Source of the DNA: Tsuneonella deserti
Lineage (GTDB): Bacteria > Pseudomonadota > Alphaproteobacteria > Sphingomonadales > Sphingomonadaceae
DNA length: 64,000 nucleotides
Direction: 5' to 3'
NCBI RefSeq assembly: GCF_014644315.1
Contig: NZ_BMKL01000001.1
Coordinates: 1,685,001-1,749,000 of the forward strand
Below the pieces are notes generated by a model. That model worked only from the letters and a program-made list of their open reading frames with translations. It did not search any database and was not told the DNA's origin. The stretch's first letter is position 1. The number at the start of each line of letters is the position of its first letter. A program made the position numbers and the translations under genes. Shown here one piece after another: positions 35,007 to 44,746 of this stretch.

Positions 35007-36409
35007 CAGCGGGCCGGGGTCGCGCGGGCAGCGATGAAGTCACGCACGGCGGCATAATCGCCCGGCAGCTCGGCATAGCGCTCTTCGCGCGCAAAAAGGT
35101 CGCCGATGCGCGCAGGCAAGGACGGGCGCTGGCCGGTCGCCCGTTCGACCGCATCGCGGAACTTCGCGGGGTGTGCGGTTGCCAACGTGACGATCGGGAC
35201 GTCGGCAGAAAGATCGCTCGCCCGCGCGGCATGGAGCGCGATCGCGCTATGGGGATCGATCAGCTCGCCACACGCCTCGCGCGCCCAGCGCATCGCGGCG
35301 GTCATGTCCGCAGGCTCCGCCCGCGCACTGGTGAATAGCGCCGCGATGCTTTCACGCTGGGAGTTGGTGAGGCGGGTCGCCTTGCTCGCCTCGAACTGGC
35401 GCATCTGGTCCGCCAGCGCGGCAGCGTTTCGGCCGCCCGCATCGTACAGCAGCCGCTCGAAGTTGGAGCTGACCTGGATGTCCATGCTGGGCGCGGCGGT
35501 TGGTGTGACTGCGGCAGCGGAGTAATCGCCTTGCGACAGCGCGCGATGGAGGATGTCGTTGACGTTGGTGGCGACGATCAGCTGCTCTATCGGGAGCCCC
35601 ATGCGATGCGCCACGTAGCCGGCGAAGACATCGCCGAAATTGCCGGTCGGCACGCTGAACGCGACGCGGCGGTCCGGCGCTCCCAGCTGGAGCGCGGCGG
35701 CGAAGTAGTAGACCACCTGCGCCATCAGCCGCGCCCAGTTGATGGAATTGACCGCGCCGATGTGGAAGCGTCCGGTCAGCTCCGGATCGCCGAACATCCG
35801 CTTCACGAACGCCTGGGCGTCGTCGAACGAGCCGTCGATGGCGATGTTGTGGACGTTGGGCGCAAGCACGCTGGTCATCTGCCGGCGCTGGACGTCACTG
35901 ATCCGCCCGTGCGGGTGGAGCATGAAAATCTCCACGCCCTCACGCCCGGCAACCGCGTCGATCGCGGCGCTTCCGGTGTCGCCGCTGGTCGCTCCGACGA
36001 TCGTCAGCTTGCCCCCGTTGCGACCGAGGAACTCCTCGAACAGGAGACCGAGCAGTTGCAGCGCGACGTCCTTGAACGCCAGGGTGGGGCCGTGGAACAG
36101 TTCTAGCAGCCAATGACGCTCGTCGAGCTGGACCAGTGGAGTGACCGCGGCGTGCGCGAACCGGCCATATGCTTCCTCGCACAGCGCGCGAAGACGATCG
36201 GGAGCGAGGCTGTCGCCAACGAACGGCTCCATGACCCTTGCGGCCAGTTCGGGATATGGCAGTCCCCGCATGGCGGCGATTTCGGTGCCGGTAAGCCGCG
36301 GCCATTCGCGCGGGACGTACAGCCCGCCGTCGCTCGCCAGTCCCGCGAGGGTTGCGCCCTCGAAATCGATCGATGCCCCCTGCGAGCCGCGTGTCGAGAC
36401 GTATTCCAT
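35006..36409 (-). CDS. thrC: Threonine synthase
   Basis: ThrC of 467 residues converts O-phosphohomoserine to threonine with PLP. It has the N-terminal MEYVSTRGS, the PLP Lys in HGPTLAFKDVALQLLG, and the phosphate loop TSGDTGSAAIDAV. The gene belongs to the cta operon region: in sphingomonads it commonly follows SURF1. The 89-base gap upstream holds a short GCGGC/GCCGC stem at 36441-36456 and no clear promoter. Confidence 0.97.
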   Translation of the reverse strand: MEYVSTRGSQGASIDFEGATLAGLASDGGLYVPREWPRLTGTEIAAMRGLPYPELAARVMEPFVGDSLAPDRLRALCEEAYGRFAHAAVTPLVQLDERHWLLELFHGPTLAFKDVALQLLGLLFEEFLGRNGGKLTIVGATSGDTGSAAIDAVAGREGVEIFMLHPHGRISDVQRRQMTSVLAPNVHNIAIDGSFDDAQAFVKRMFGDPELTGRFHIGAVNSINWARLMAQVVYYFAAALQLGAPDRRVAFSVPTGNFGDVFAGYVAHRMGLPIEQLIVATNVNDILHRALSQGDYSAAAVTPTAAPSMDIQVSSNFERLLYDAGGRNAAALADQMRQFEASKATRLTNSQRESIAALFTSARAEPADMTAAMRWAREACGELIDPHSAIALHAARASDLSADVPIVTLATAHPAKFRDAVERATGQRPSLPARIGDLFAREERYAELPGDYAAVRDFIAARATPAR

Positions 36410-36498
36410 TGAGCTGTGCGCCTAGCCGTGCGGCAAACGAGCGGCAAGCAAGCCGCCCTTGACCCGGGACCGCCTTTCCCTTTTGCCAGGCAACACGC

Positions 36499-37128
36499 TC
36501 AGGCGCTTTCTCGCCAGCGGCGGCGCAGGGCAATCACGTAGATCACCAGCGCCGTGAGCGCGAACAGGAACCACTGGCCGGCGTAGGACCATGAACTATT
36601 GGTTTCCTCGCTTGGGTCGGGCTGCCTTGACGGTGAAAGGCCGGGCGCCGGCGTCTCCGAAACTATCATTAACGGCCGGGCGACTTTCCTGCGCAGCGCG
36701 CCGCCAACGATGCCGCGTGTGTCGGGCGCGTGCACCGCGCGTCCAACGACGCTGCCGCCTGTCCAGGCCGGCCGGGCATCGGGAGCTGAGCTGATGCCCA
36801 TATCAACCTTGAAGATCGCGTGATTTGACTGGGAAATGCAGGTGGCGATGTGGCGCCAACCGCTTCTGCCATCGACGGCCTCTCCGCCCCGCACTTCCCA
36901 GGAGTTGACCGCATCGCAGGTGGCTGACAGGCGCCGGAACATCAGGTCTTCGCGATCACCATCGCCATAGGGGTATTCCACGACCGGGAGGCGCGAATGG
37001 GCGACCATCTGCTGCTTGCCAGCGTCGCGCTCACGCGCCCGGCCCAATTGCCAGAAGCCGAGCGCGATCATCGTCGCGACCGCGAGCCCGACCAGCAAGG
37101 TGGCGAGCACCGGGAGGCGCCGCCTCAT
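36499..37128 (-). CDS. SURF1-family cytochrome oxidase assembly protein
   Basis: The 209-residue protein has two membrane helices, at the N-terminus (LPVLATLLVGLAVATMIALGFWQLGR) and near the C-terminus (AGQWFLFALTALVIYVIAL), flanking a periplasmic domain. The WQLGR motif after helix 1 and the YAGQWFLFAL motif are SURF1 hallmarks. SURF1 helps insert heme a into subunit I. It overlaps the upstream DUF983 gene as ATGA. Confidence 0.92.
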   Translation of the reverse strand: MRRRLPVLATLLVGLAVATMIALGFWQLGRARERDAGKQQMVAHSRLPVVEYPYGDGDREDLMFRRLSATCDAVNSWEVRGGEAVDGRSGWRHIATCISQSNHAIFKVDMGISSAPDARPAWTGGSVVGRAVHAPDTRGIVGGALRRKVARPLMIVSETPAPGLSPSRQPDPSEETNSSWSYAGQWFLFALTALVIYVIALRRRWRESA

Positions 37129-37511
37129 TGGCCGGACCGTGCCTCACCCGACTTGTTGCGAAACTCGCTGGCGAGCAGTGCCGCCTTGGCGATGCGCAGG
37201 CCGCCGATTACCAGCGCGGTGGTGACCGGAATCCAGATCAGCGCTTGCAGCCAGTAGGGTGGATCGGCGGTGAGCTGGAGCCAGATGGCAAGGCCCGCAA
37301 CGAGCGCGCCGATAATCAGGATCAGCAGCGCCGCGGGTCCGTCTCCCACGTCGAAGCGGCTGAAGTCGAGCCCGCACACGCGGCACTTCGGCGCGAAGCG
37401 GGCGGGGCCGGCGAACAGGGTGCGCGCGCCGCAACGGGGGCACAAACCGGAAAGGGCAGCCGCGGCGATGCCGGGCTGCCCTTCCTCGTTGCCGGTATGA
37501 CCCGATGTCAT
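37125..37511 (-). CDS. DUF983 membrane protein with zinc-ribbon-like cysteines
   Basis: The 128-residue protein from the ATG 37511 has two Cys pairs, CPRCG and CRVCG, followed by two membrane helices. DUF983 proteins are regularly encoded between cox3 and SURF1 in alphaproteobacteria; a role in oxidase assembly is assumed from this context. It is coupled to ctaE through TGATG and to SURF1 through ATGA. Confidence 0.9.
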   Translation of the reverse strand: MTSGHTGNEEGQPGIAAAALSGLCPRCGARTLFAGPARFAPKCRVCGLDFSRFDVGDGPAALLILIIGALVAGLAIWLQLTADPPYWLQALIWIPVTTALVIGGLRIAKAALLASEFRNKSGEARSGQ

Positions 37512-38338
37512 CAGTGGATCGGCGCGCCCCAGCCGCCCCAGACGTAGATCGACACGAACAGGAACAGCCACACAACGTCGACGAAGTGCCAGTACCACGC
37601 CGCCGCTTCGAATCCGAAGTGCTGCTGCGGGGTGAAATGCCCCTTGTACGCCCGCACCAGGCAGACGATCAGGAAAATCGTGCCGACGAGGACGTGGAAG
37701 CCGTGGAAGCCGGTCGCCATGTAGAACACCGAACCGTAGGTGTTCTCGCCGAAGTTGAACGGCGCGTGGGCATATTCATAAGCCTGGATGCTGCTGAACA
37801 GCAGGCCGAGCAGGATCGTCAGCCAAAGGCCCTTCTTAAGGCCATCGCGGTCCCCGTGGATCAGCGAATGGTGCGCCCAGGTGACGGTGGTGCCCGAGCA
37901 CAGCAGGATCAGCGTGTTGAGCAGCGGCAGGTCGAACGGATCCATCACCGCCTCGATCGCCTTGGGCGGGAACTGCCCGCCGACGACTTCGGAAAGCTCG
38001 CTGGGGAACAGCGCGAAGTCGAAGAAGCTCCAGAACCAGCCGACGAAGAACATCACTTCGGAAGCGATGAACAGGATCATGCCGTAGCGCAGGTGAAGCT
38101 GGACGACCGGGGTATGCTCGCCGGCCTGGGCTTCCTTCACGATGTTAGCGAACCAGCTGAAGAACGTGGCGATCAGGCCCGCGATGCCGAGGCCGAGCAC
38201 AATTGGCCAGCCGCTCATCGTGTCCCGGTGCATGAACAGGACCAGGCCGCTGGTGAAGGTCACCGCGGAGATCGAGCCGATGAGCGGCCAGATGTCGGGC
38301 GGCAGGATGTGATACTGGTGGTTCTTGGCGCCGGCCAT
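37511..38338 (-). CDS. ctaE: Cytochrome c oxidase subunit III
   Basis: Seven-helix subunit of 275 residues with KNHQYHILPPDIWP start, SEVMFFVGWFWSFFDFALFP, the WAHHSLIHGDR loop, and C-terminal GFHGFHVLVGTIFLIVC and WHFVDVVWLFLFVSIYVWGG. It stabilises the aa3 oxidase and may aid proton uptake. It follows ctaG by 70 bases, in the normal alphaproteobacterial order. Confidence 0.97.
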   Translation of the reverse strand: MAGAKNHQYHILPPDIWPLIGSISAVTFTSGLVLFMHRDTMSGWPIVLGLGIAGLIATFFSWFANIVKEAQAGEHTPVVQLHLRYGMILFIASEVMFFVGWFWSFFDFALFPSELSEVVGGQFPPKAIEAVMDPFDLPLLNTLILLCSGTTVTWAHHSLIHGDRDGLKKGLWLTILLGLLFSSIQAYEYAHAPFNFGENTYGSVFYMATGFHGFHVLVGTIFLIVCLVRAYKGHFTPQQHFGFEAAAWYWHFVDVVWLFLFVSIYVWGGWGAPIH

Positions 38339-38408
38339 GAGAATTCTCGTCCCTAATCGAGCGGTTTCGACCCGCCCTTAATGCGCAGTGGGGGCGCGGT
38401 CCAGTGGC

Positions 38409-38984
38409 CTATTGCGGCACGTCCGGAGCGCGGTGGAAGGTATAGCTCAAGGTGATCTGCTGGACCGGCGCGGCATCGGGATCGTCCGCGATCTTCGGAT
38501 CCACGAAGAACAGCACCGGCATGTGCACTTCCTCACCAGGTTGCAGCGTCTGCTCGGTGAAGCAGAAGCACTGCACCTTGTTGAAATAGGCGCCGGTCTG
38601 GTCGGGGGAGACGTTGAAGCTCGCCTGTCCGGTGACCGGCACGTCCGAGTTGTTCTTCGCGTAGAAGAACGCCATCTGCCGCTGGCCGAGCTTGACGGTC
38701 TTGGTCACCTGCTCCGGCTTGAAGGTCCACGGCAGGTCGGCATCGATGTTGGCATCGAAGCGCACCGATACGGTCGCCCCGGCTACTTTCGCTCCCAGGG
38801 CTTCGGCCGCCTGCGCCTCGCCCGCGGTGGCCCGCTGGGTGGTGCCGGCAAATCCGGTCACCTGGCAGAAAATCCGATAGAGCGGCACGGCGGCGAACCC
38901 AAGACCCAGCATTGCAATTGCCACGAAGGCGGCGATGATGCCGGTGCGCGCGTTGCTTTTGGCGGAAGGTGCGAGGGAAGCCAT
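38409..38984 (-). CDS. ctaG: Cytochrome c oxidase assembly protein CtaG/Cox11
   Basis: Cox11-family protein of 191 residues: one N-terminal membrane helix, then a periplasmic Ig-like domain with the copper-binding pair Cys139-Phe-Cys141 in VQCFCFTEQ and a third Cys40 near the helix in YRIFCQVTGF. It delivers CuB copper to subunit I. It lies seven bases after the small CoxF-like gene. Confidence 0.96.
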   Translation of the reverse strand: MASLAPSAKSNARTGIIAAFVAIAMLGLGFAAVPLYRIFCQVTGFAGTTQRATAGEAQAAEALGAKVAGATVSVRFDANIDADLPWTFKPEQVTKTVKLGQRQMAFFYAKNNSDVPVTGQASFNVSPDQTGAYFNKVQCFCFTEQTLQPGEEVHMPVLFFVDPKIADDPDAAPVQQITLSYTFHRAPDVPQ

Positions 38985-38990
38985 GGATCG

Positions 38991-39113
38991 TCAGCCCAGT
39001 TTCACGAAGGTGATGGCGTAGAACAACAGCACGAAGAATACGAGCACGGCGGCGAGCGCCAGGTTGCGCCCCTTGCGGCGGCGCTTGAATTCGATCTCTT
39101 CGTCGGGGGTCAT
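38991..39113 (-). CDS. CoxF-like 40-residue membrane peptide
   Basis: A short gene between ctaB and ctaG: an acidic/basic start ([17 protein letters not shown]), then one membrane helix ([20 protein letters not shown]). Its ATG overlaps the ctaB stop as ATGA and its own stop is seven bases before ctaG. Small proteins of this shape are found in this position in many alphaproteobacterial cox operons and are called CoxF or left unnamed. The function is unknown. Confidence 0.8.
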   Translation of the reverse strand: MTPDEEIEFKRRRKGRNLALAAVLVFFVLLFYAITFVKLG

Positions 39114-40039
39114 GACAGGAGTCCCTGCCCGTAAATGACACGGTCCGCAACCAGCGCGGCAAACAGCGCGAACAGGTACAGCACCGAAAAGCCGAACAGG
39201 CGTTTTTCGGGCTTCATCCGGTCACTACCGTCGGCGTTGGGGCCGACGCGGCGAAGTGCGACAGGCCCGGCGAGCGCGATGAACGCGAGGCTTAGCGCGA
39301 TGGCGATGGCGCCATAGACCGCGCCCGTCCCGCCGATAAACCACGGAGCGGCGGCAATCGGCAGCAGCAGGACGGCGTACAGGATGATCTGCCGCCGCGT
39401 GCTTGCCTCGCCCTTCACCACCGGCATCATCGGGATGCCGACCTTGGCGTAATCGCTCTGCACGAACAACGCGAGCGCCCAGAAGTGCGGCGGGGTCCAC
39501 ATGAAGATAATGGCGAACAGCAGCACCGGCATCAGCGTGATGTGGCCGGTCACCGCCACCCAGCCGATCATCGGCGGAAACGCCCCCGCGCCGCCGCCGA
39601 TGACGATGTTCTGCGGCGTGCGGGGCTTGAGCCAGATTGTATAGACCACCGCGTAATAGACGATTGAAACCGCCAGGATGATCGCGGCGAGCCAGTTTAC
39701 CGCGATCCCCATCAGTCCAACCGACGCGGCGGATAGCGCGATGCCGAAATCGCGCGCATCGGTCCGCCGCAACCTTCCGGCGGGGATGGGGCGCTTGGCG
39801 GTGCGTTTCATGCCGGCATCGATATCGGCTTCCCACCACTGGTTGAGCGCCGCTGCCCCGCCCGCCCCCATCGCGATACAAAGCACGGCGACGAAGCCGA
39901 TCAGCGGATGAATGGTGCCAGGTGCCGCCAACAGCCCGCACAGGCCGGTGAAGATTACCAGGCTCATCACGCGCGGCTTGGTCAGCGAGAGGAAGTCTCG
40001 CCAGTCGGTCGGCAGGTAGAGGGCGGCTGAATCGGTCAT
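39110..40039 (-). CDS. ctaB: Protoheme IX farnesyltransferase (heme o synthase)
   Basis: UbiA-type prenyltransferase of 309 residues with about nine helices. The first Asp-rich loop is in [17 protein letters not shown], and the family segments KRPIPAGRL and [21 protein letters not shown] are present. CtaB makes heme o, precursor of heme a of the aa3 oxidase. In this genome it is cut off from ctaD by the hydrolase and sulP genes, and has a possible own promoter at 40173-40201. Confidence 0.96.
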   Translation of the reverse strand: MTDSAALYLPTDWRDFLSLTKPRVMSLVIFTGLCGLLAAPGTIHPLIGFVAVLCIAMGAGGAAALNQWWEADIDAGMKRTAKRPIPAGRLRRTDARDFGIALSAASVGLMGIAVNWLAAIILAVSIVYYAVVYTIWLKPRTPQNIVIGGGAGAFPPMIGWVAVTGHITLMPVLLFAIIFMWTPPHFWALALFVQSDYAKVGIPMMPVVKGEASTRRQIILYAVLLLPIAAAPWFIGGTGAVYGAIAIALSLAFIALAGPVALRRVGPNADGSDRMKPEKRLFGFSVLYLFALFAALVADRVIYGQGLLS

Positions 40040-40097
40040 GGAAGGGCGGGCCGGCCTATAGGCACCCCGCCCGCACTAGGGAAGCGTGTTGGATCCG

Positions 40098-40115
40098 TGG
40101 ACCACTTGGACCACT
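40098..40115. repeat. Perfect tandem 9-bp repeat upstream of ctaB
   Basis: TGGACCACT occurs twice in direct tandem between the candidate promoter and the ctaB start. It is within the putative leader of ctaB. Too short for any assignment; it could be a direct-repeat protein site or chance. The surrounding 40040-40286 carries no convincing gene: a 65-codon GTG frame (40273-40076) lacks a ribosome site. Confidence 0.4.
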
Positions 40116-40172
40116 GTCCTGGAGTTAAGGCCCGGACCTGCCGCGAAAACCCGCAGGTCTGCGGCGAACAGG

Positions 40173-40201
40173 GATAAATCGCGACCGTCATCGAACGTCA
40201 A
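40173..40201 (-). promoter_or_regulatory. Candidate promoter for ctaB
   Basis: On the minus strand TTGACG (40201-40196) and TTTATC (40178-40173) are 17 bases apart. It lies between the sulP remnant and ctaB and would let ctaB-coxF-ctaG-ctaE be transcribed apart from ctaC-ctaD. Sequence match only. Confidence 0.45.
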
Positions 40202-40286
40202 TCGCACAGGCGAGTGGCTGTAGGAAACGCCAAGAAACTCGCCCCCCAGGAGCAGAACATCCGCGTTCCCCACTGTAGTGGTTCGT

Positions 40287-41926
40287 CTAATGAGGGGCGA
40301 GACCCATCTCGACACCGGTCTTGTCATGCAGAGCGAACCGGTCGACCAGGTCGGCGCTGGCGCGATTGTAGCCAACGACCTGGACCGACCGCCCGGCGCC
40401 GCGCAGGCGCTCTACGACCTGTCGAGCGCCGCGACGCCAGAGATGTCCCAAAAATGCGCAGAGGTCATGTCTATCAGGATGGTCTGCGCGGTTTCGGGCT
40501 GATTGAGCGCATTCACGAAACGATCGACCGAAGCGAAGAATATCTGTCCGCAGATGCGGTAGGTCGCGATGGCACCATCATCGGACACCGTCCGATCGAC
40601 CCCGAACATCCGCTGCACCTTGCCCGTGAAGAAGATTCCCGACAGCAAGACCCCCGCGAGCACGCCCAGGGAAAGGTCGTGCGTGCTTACGACCACGACT
40701 ACCGTTGTTAGCATGACCAGGGATGACGGCCAGGGGTGCCGCTTCAGGTTCGGAATCGAATTCCAGCTGAAGGTGCCGATCGACACCATGATCATGACTG
40801 CAACCAGCGAAGGCATGGGTATCCGGCCGACGATCGGCCCCAACAGGGTAAGCAGTATCAGCAGGAACGCTCCTGCCGTGAAAGTCGAAAGGCGGCCGCG
40901 TCCGCCGGAAGTGACGTTGATGACCGATTGTCCGATCATCGCGCAGCCACCCATTCCTCCAACCAGCGCGGCGGCGAAGTTCGCGCTGCCCTGACCGGCG
41001 CATTCCCGCCGCTTGTCGCTGCCTGTGTCAGTCATATCGTCCACAATCTGCGCGGTGAGCAGCGATTCGAGCAGTCCCACCGCCGCCATCGTCAGCGAAT
41101 ACGGCAGGATTGTCCGCAGCGTCTCCCAGTTCAGAGGAACGTCCGGCAAGACCAGGTTGGGCAGCCCGTGTGGCAGCTTGCCCATGTCACCGACCGTGTT
41201 GACCGGCGCGCCGGAGTAGATCGCGACGGCGGTAAGGATCACGATGGCCACCAGCGGGGATGGCACTGCTTTTGTCAGGCGCGGAAGCAGGTAAATGACG
41301 GCGAGGCCACCCGCGACCATCGCGTATGCCTGCCAGGTCACGTCGATGAGCTGCGGCAGCTGCGCCATGAATATCAGGATCGCGAGCGCGTTCACGAAAC
41401 CGGTGATCACCGAACGGGAGACGAACTGCATCAGCAGGTCGAGCCGCGCGAGACCCGCCAGCATTTGCAGAATTCCCATCAGGATCGTAGCGGCGAAGAG
41501 GTATTCGACCCCGTGATCGCGCACGAGGGGGACGACGACGACGGCAACCGCGGCCGTAGCGGCGGAGATCATGCCTGGCCGTCCACCGGTAAGGGCAATC
41601 ACCATGGCGATCGCGACAGAGGCGTAAAGGCCCACGCGTGGGTCGACTCCCGCGATCACCGAAAAGCCGATGGCCTCCGGAATCAGCGCGAGCGCGACGA
41701 CCATTCCGGCGAGCATGTCGGCACGCGGGTTCGAGAGCCAATCGCGGCGAAGCGTGGCAAATGATGGCAATGAGAAGTCCAGAATATGATCAACGGCAGC
41801 GTGCTGCCGGATTGGCCCGGGGATAGGCGCCGGGCCGAGCCACTCGCGCATGCGAGTCCGTCGAAGGCGGGGCCAATGGCCTAATCGAATACGCCAGGCA
41901 AGTGCAGCAAGAGCGCGGTCGTCCAC
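40287..41926 (-). pseudogene. SulP-family anion transporter with frameshifted STAS domain
   Basis: The main frame gives 504 residues with the SulP membrane domain (ADMLAGMVVALALIPEAIGFS, GVDPRVGLYAS, GGMGGCAMIGQSVINVTSGG) and most of a STAS domain, then stops at 40412 inside the ISGVAALDR helix. One frame over, the STAS end continues intact: a VVERLRGAG helix, VQVVGYN and DLVDRFALHDKTGVE, down to a TAG at 40287. One missing G in GG(G) at 40418-40419 explains it, so total length is 3x547-1 bases. Start is uncertain because the first 45 residues are not conserved. Either a lesion or an assembly error. Confidence 0.85.
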
Positions 41927-41959
41927 CTGAGACAGACACGTGCGGCCAGTCGCGGCTCC

Positions 41960-42919
41960 CTAAAGCAGTCGCAGCCAATCCAGCAGCAGGCGGTTGACCT
42001 CTTCAGGCCGTTCCTGCTGGGTCCAGTGGCCGACACCCGGCAGCACGTGACCTTCCACCTTGGGCGCGAATATCCGCATCATCGCCACCGGATCGCTCAC
42101 CGCGCCGAACAGCGTGGTCGCCGGATCGCGGTCGCCGCCGATGAACAGGCATGGCTGTTCGATTTTCTTGCCCGCCCAGCCCTGCAACCACTCGTAATCG
42201 CGCTCGTGGTTGCGATAGCGGTTGAGCGGACCGCGAAAGCCATTGCGCGCGAATTCGTCGCCATAGAACGCGATGTCCTGATCGGTCAGCCACGGCACCG
42301 GCCTGGGCTCGGGCAAGCCGTCGAGAAACTTCGCGCCAAGCGGCTTTTCCCAGTAGCTCCCAGGCTCCACGTCGCCGCTGATCGAGTACATCATTCGGTG
42401 AACGAATTCGCGGGGATCGGCTTCCGCCTCCGCCTCGGCGACGCCGGGCTGCTGGAAATACTCCTGGTAAAAGAACCGGCCTTGCGAGGTGAAATGCTCG
42501 CGGAACACTTCGGTGAAGGGACGGCTCGGTACTCCCGCAAAGGGGACCGAAAGGCCTGCTACCGCGGAGAACCTCTCTGGATGAGTGAGCGCGGAATTCC
42601 ACACGATCGGTGCGCCCCAGTCATGGCCGACAAGGATGGCAGGAGCGCCAGGCTGCAGCGCGTCGGCCAGCCCGACAAGATCGCCGACGATCTTCTCCAT
42701 TGCGTAATCGGCCACTGCGGGGGGTTTGTCCGATCCGCCGTAGCCACGCACGTCGATTGCGCAGGCGGTAAAGCCCGCTCCTGCCACCGGCCCGATCTGA
42801 TGCCGCCAAGAGTACCAGCTTTCGGGAAACCCGTGGACGAAGATCACCAGCGGGCCGGTGCCTTCGATGGCGCAGCGCAGGGTAACTTCGCCGGTATCGA
42901 TCTGGCGCATCTCGGGCAT
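41960..42919 (-). CDS. Alpha/beta hydrolase, epoxide hydrolase-like
   Basis: Hydrolase of 319 residues with oxyanion motif HGFPESWYSWRHQ at about 29-41, nucleophile Asp100 in VGHDWGAP, the cap region, and catalytic His near the end in LPGVGHWTQQERPEEV. The Asp nucleophile and HGFPESW pattern are those of soluble epoxide hydrolases; haloalkane or fluoroacetate dehalogenases are related alternatives. It lies between ctaD and sulP on the same strand, separated from ctaD by a long hairpin. Confidence 0.85.
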   Translation of the reverse strand: MPEMRQIDTGEVTLRCAIEGTGPLVIFVHGFPESWYSWRHQIGPVAGAGFTACAIDVRGYGGSDKPPAVADYAMEKIVGDLVGLADALQPGAPAILVGHDWGAPIVWNSALTHPERFSAVAGLSVPFAGVPSRPFTEVFREHFTSQGRFFYQEYFQQPGVAEAEAEADPREFVHRMMYSISGDVEPGSYWEKPLGAKFLDGLPEPRPVPWLTDQDIAFYGDEFARNGFRGPLNRYRNHERDYEWLQGWAGKKIEQPCLFIGGDRDPATTLFGAVSDPVAMMRIFAPKVEGHVLPGVGHWTQQERPEEVNRLLLDWLRLL

Positions 42920-42937
42920 CAGGCTTCCTCCAACGCG

Positions 42938-42969
42938 AACGGCCGGCCCTCGCGAGAGGACCGGCCGTT
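42938..42969 (-). terminator. Long hairpin after ctaD
   Basis: AACGGCCGG (42938-42946) pairs perfectly with CCGGCCGTT (42961-42969), with an inner CCTC/GAGG pair around a GCGA loop. It lies in the ctaD-hydrolase gap, after the ctaD stop on the minus strand. No T run follows in that direction (CGCGTTGG), so strength is uncertain, but it marks the end of the ctaC-ctaD unit. Confidence 0.65.
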
Positions 42970-42992
42970 CTTGTTCAGTTGCGCAAGGCGGC

Positions 42993-44717
42993 TCAGGCGG
43001 TTGCCGGCGCTCCGCCCCGCGGCAGGTGGTTGTGATAGTCGTGGTCGTCCTCGATCACCGGCAGCGTTTCGAACTGGTGATACGGAGGCGGGCTCGACAG
43101 CGTCCACTCGAGGGTGGTCGCGCCCGGACCCCAGTAGTTGGCCGCAGCCTTCTTGCCCACGGTGAAGGCGTACACCAGGTTGGCGAAGAAGAAGATCATC
43201 GACCCGGCCATGATCATGTAGCCGATCGTGCTGACGTTGTTCCAGTATTCGAACGCCAGCGCGTAGTCCGGATAGCGTCGCGGCATGCCGTTCAGCCCGA
43301 GGAAGTGCTGCGGGAAGAAGATCACGTTCACGCCGATGAAGAAGCCCCAGAAGTGCAGGTGCGCGAGCAGTTCCGAGTGCATCCGCCCGCTCATCTTCGG
43401 GAACCAGTAGTAGAAGCCGGCGAACAGCGAGAAAACCGCGCCCATGGACAGCACGTAGTGGAAGTGCGCGACCACGAAATAGGTGTCGTGGACCACGTCG
43501 TCCACGCCGCCGTTGGCGAGGTAGACGCCGGTCACGCCGCCGACGGTGAAGAGGAAGATGAACCCGATCGCCCAGACCATCGGGCTCTTGAACTCGATGG
43601 AACCGCCCCACATCGTTGCGATCCAGCTGAAGATCTTCACGCCGGTGGGCACAGCGATGACCATCGTCGCCGCGGTGAAGTACATCTTTTCGTTCACCGA
43701 CAGGCCGGTGGTGAACATGTGGTGCGCCCAGACGATGAAGCCGACCACGCCGATCGCTACCATGGCGTAGGCCATGCCGAGGTAGCCGAACACCGGCTTG
43801 CGGCTGAAGGTCGCGACGATCTGGCTGATCATGCCGAAGCCCGGGAGGATCATGATGTACACTTCGGGGTGGCCAAAGAACCAGAACAGGTGCTGGAACA
43901 GGATCGGGTCGCCACCACCGCTCGCTTCGAAGAAGGTGGTGCCGAAGTTGCGGTCGGTGATCAGCATGGTGATCGCCGCGGCCAGCACGGGCAGCGCCAG
44001 CAGCAGCAGGAAGGCGGTGACCAGCACCGACCACACGAACAGCGGCATCTTGTGCAGCGTCATGCCCGGTGCGCGCATGTTGAAGATGGTGGTGATGAAG
44101 TTGATCGCGCCCATGATCGACGCCGCGCCCGCAAGGTGCAGCGCGAAGATCGCGAAGTCAGTCGCCGGTCCGACCGACCCGGAGGTCGACAGCGGAGCGT
44201 AGACGGTCCAGCCGGTGCCCGAGCCCAGCCCAGTCGCGTCGCCGGGGACGAACATCGAAAGGCAGAGCGACACGAAGCCCGCGACCGTCAGCCAGTAGCT
44301 GATGTTGTTCATGCGCGGGAACGCCATGTCCGGCGCACCGATCATCAGCGGCACGAACCAGTTGCCGAATCCGCCGATCATCGCCGGCATCACCATGAAG
44401 AAGATCATGATCAGGCCGTGCGCGGTGATCAGCACGTTCCAGGCGTGAAGGTTCGCTTCGAAGCTCGCCTCTCCGCCCCAGAGGGCGACCCAGCTGCCGA
44501 GCACCTGGATGCCGGGCTGCATGAGTTCGGCCCGCATCACGCCCGAAATGGCGCCGCCGATGATTCCCGCGAAGATCGCGAAGACAAGGTACATCGAACC
44601 GATGTCCTTGTGGTTGGTCGACATGAACCAGCGGGCGAAGAAGCCCGGCTTGTGATCCGCGTCATGATGCGCGTGATCGTCGGTGTGAGCCTGGAAGTGG
44701 TCGGCGGTAGTGGCCAT
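42993..44717 (-). CDS. ctaD: Cytochrome c oxidase subunit I (aa3 type)
   Basis: Twelve-helix subunit of 574 residues holding heme a and the heme a3-CuB centre. Low-spin heme ligand His100 is in [12 protein letters not shown]; the CuB His and cross-linked Tyr are in [17 protein letters not shown]; the distal heme ligands are in [11 protein letters not shown]. The His/Asp-rich N-terminal 22 residues are unusual but not essential. It follows ctaC by 29 bases. The next cox gene, ctaB, is 3 kb away, which is not the normal arrangement. Confidence 0.98.
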   Translation of the reverse strand: MATTADHFQAHTDDHAHHDADHKPGFFARWFMSTNHKDIGSMYLVFAIFAGIIGGAISGVMRAELMQPGIQVLGSWVALWGGEASFEANLHAWNVLITAHGLIMIFFMVMPAMIGGFGNWFVPLMIGAPDMAFPRMNNISYWLTVAGFVSLCLSMFVPGDATGLGSGTGWTVYAPLSTSGSVGPATDFAIFALHLAGAASIMGAINFITTIFNMRAPGMTLHKMPLFVWSVLVTAFLLLLALPVLAAAITMLITDRNFGTTFFEASGGGDPILFQHLFWFFGHPEVYIMILPGFGMISQIVATFSRKPVFGYLGMAYAMVAIGVVGFIVWAHHMFTTGLSVNEKMYFTAATMVIAVPTGVKIFSWIATMWGGSIEFKSPMVWAIGFIFLFTVGGVTGVYLANGGVDDVVHDTYFVVAHFHYVLSMGAVFSLFAGFYYWFPKMSGRMHSELLAHLHFWGFFIGVNVIFFPQHFLGLNGMPRRYPDYALAFEYWNNVSTIGYMIMAGSMIFFFANLVYAFTVGKKAAANYWGPGATTLEWTLSSPPPYHQFETLPVIEDDHDYHNHLPRGGAPATA

Positions 44718-44746
44718 GGTCTGTCTTTCGGAACTTCGAATGCGGT

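Noticed and set aside
40076..40273. Possible 65-residue protein from a GTG between ctaB and sulP
   Set aside because: No ribosome site, no similarity, and it covers a plausible ctaB promoter; kept as non-coding.
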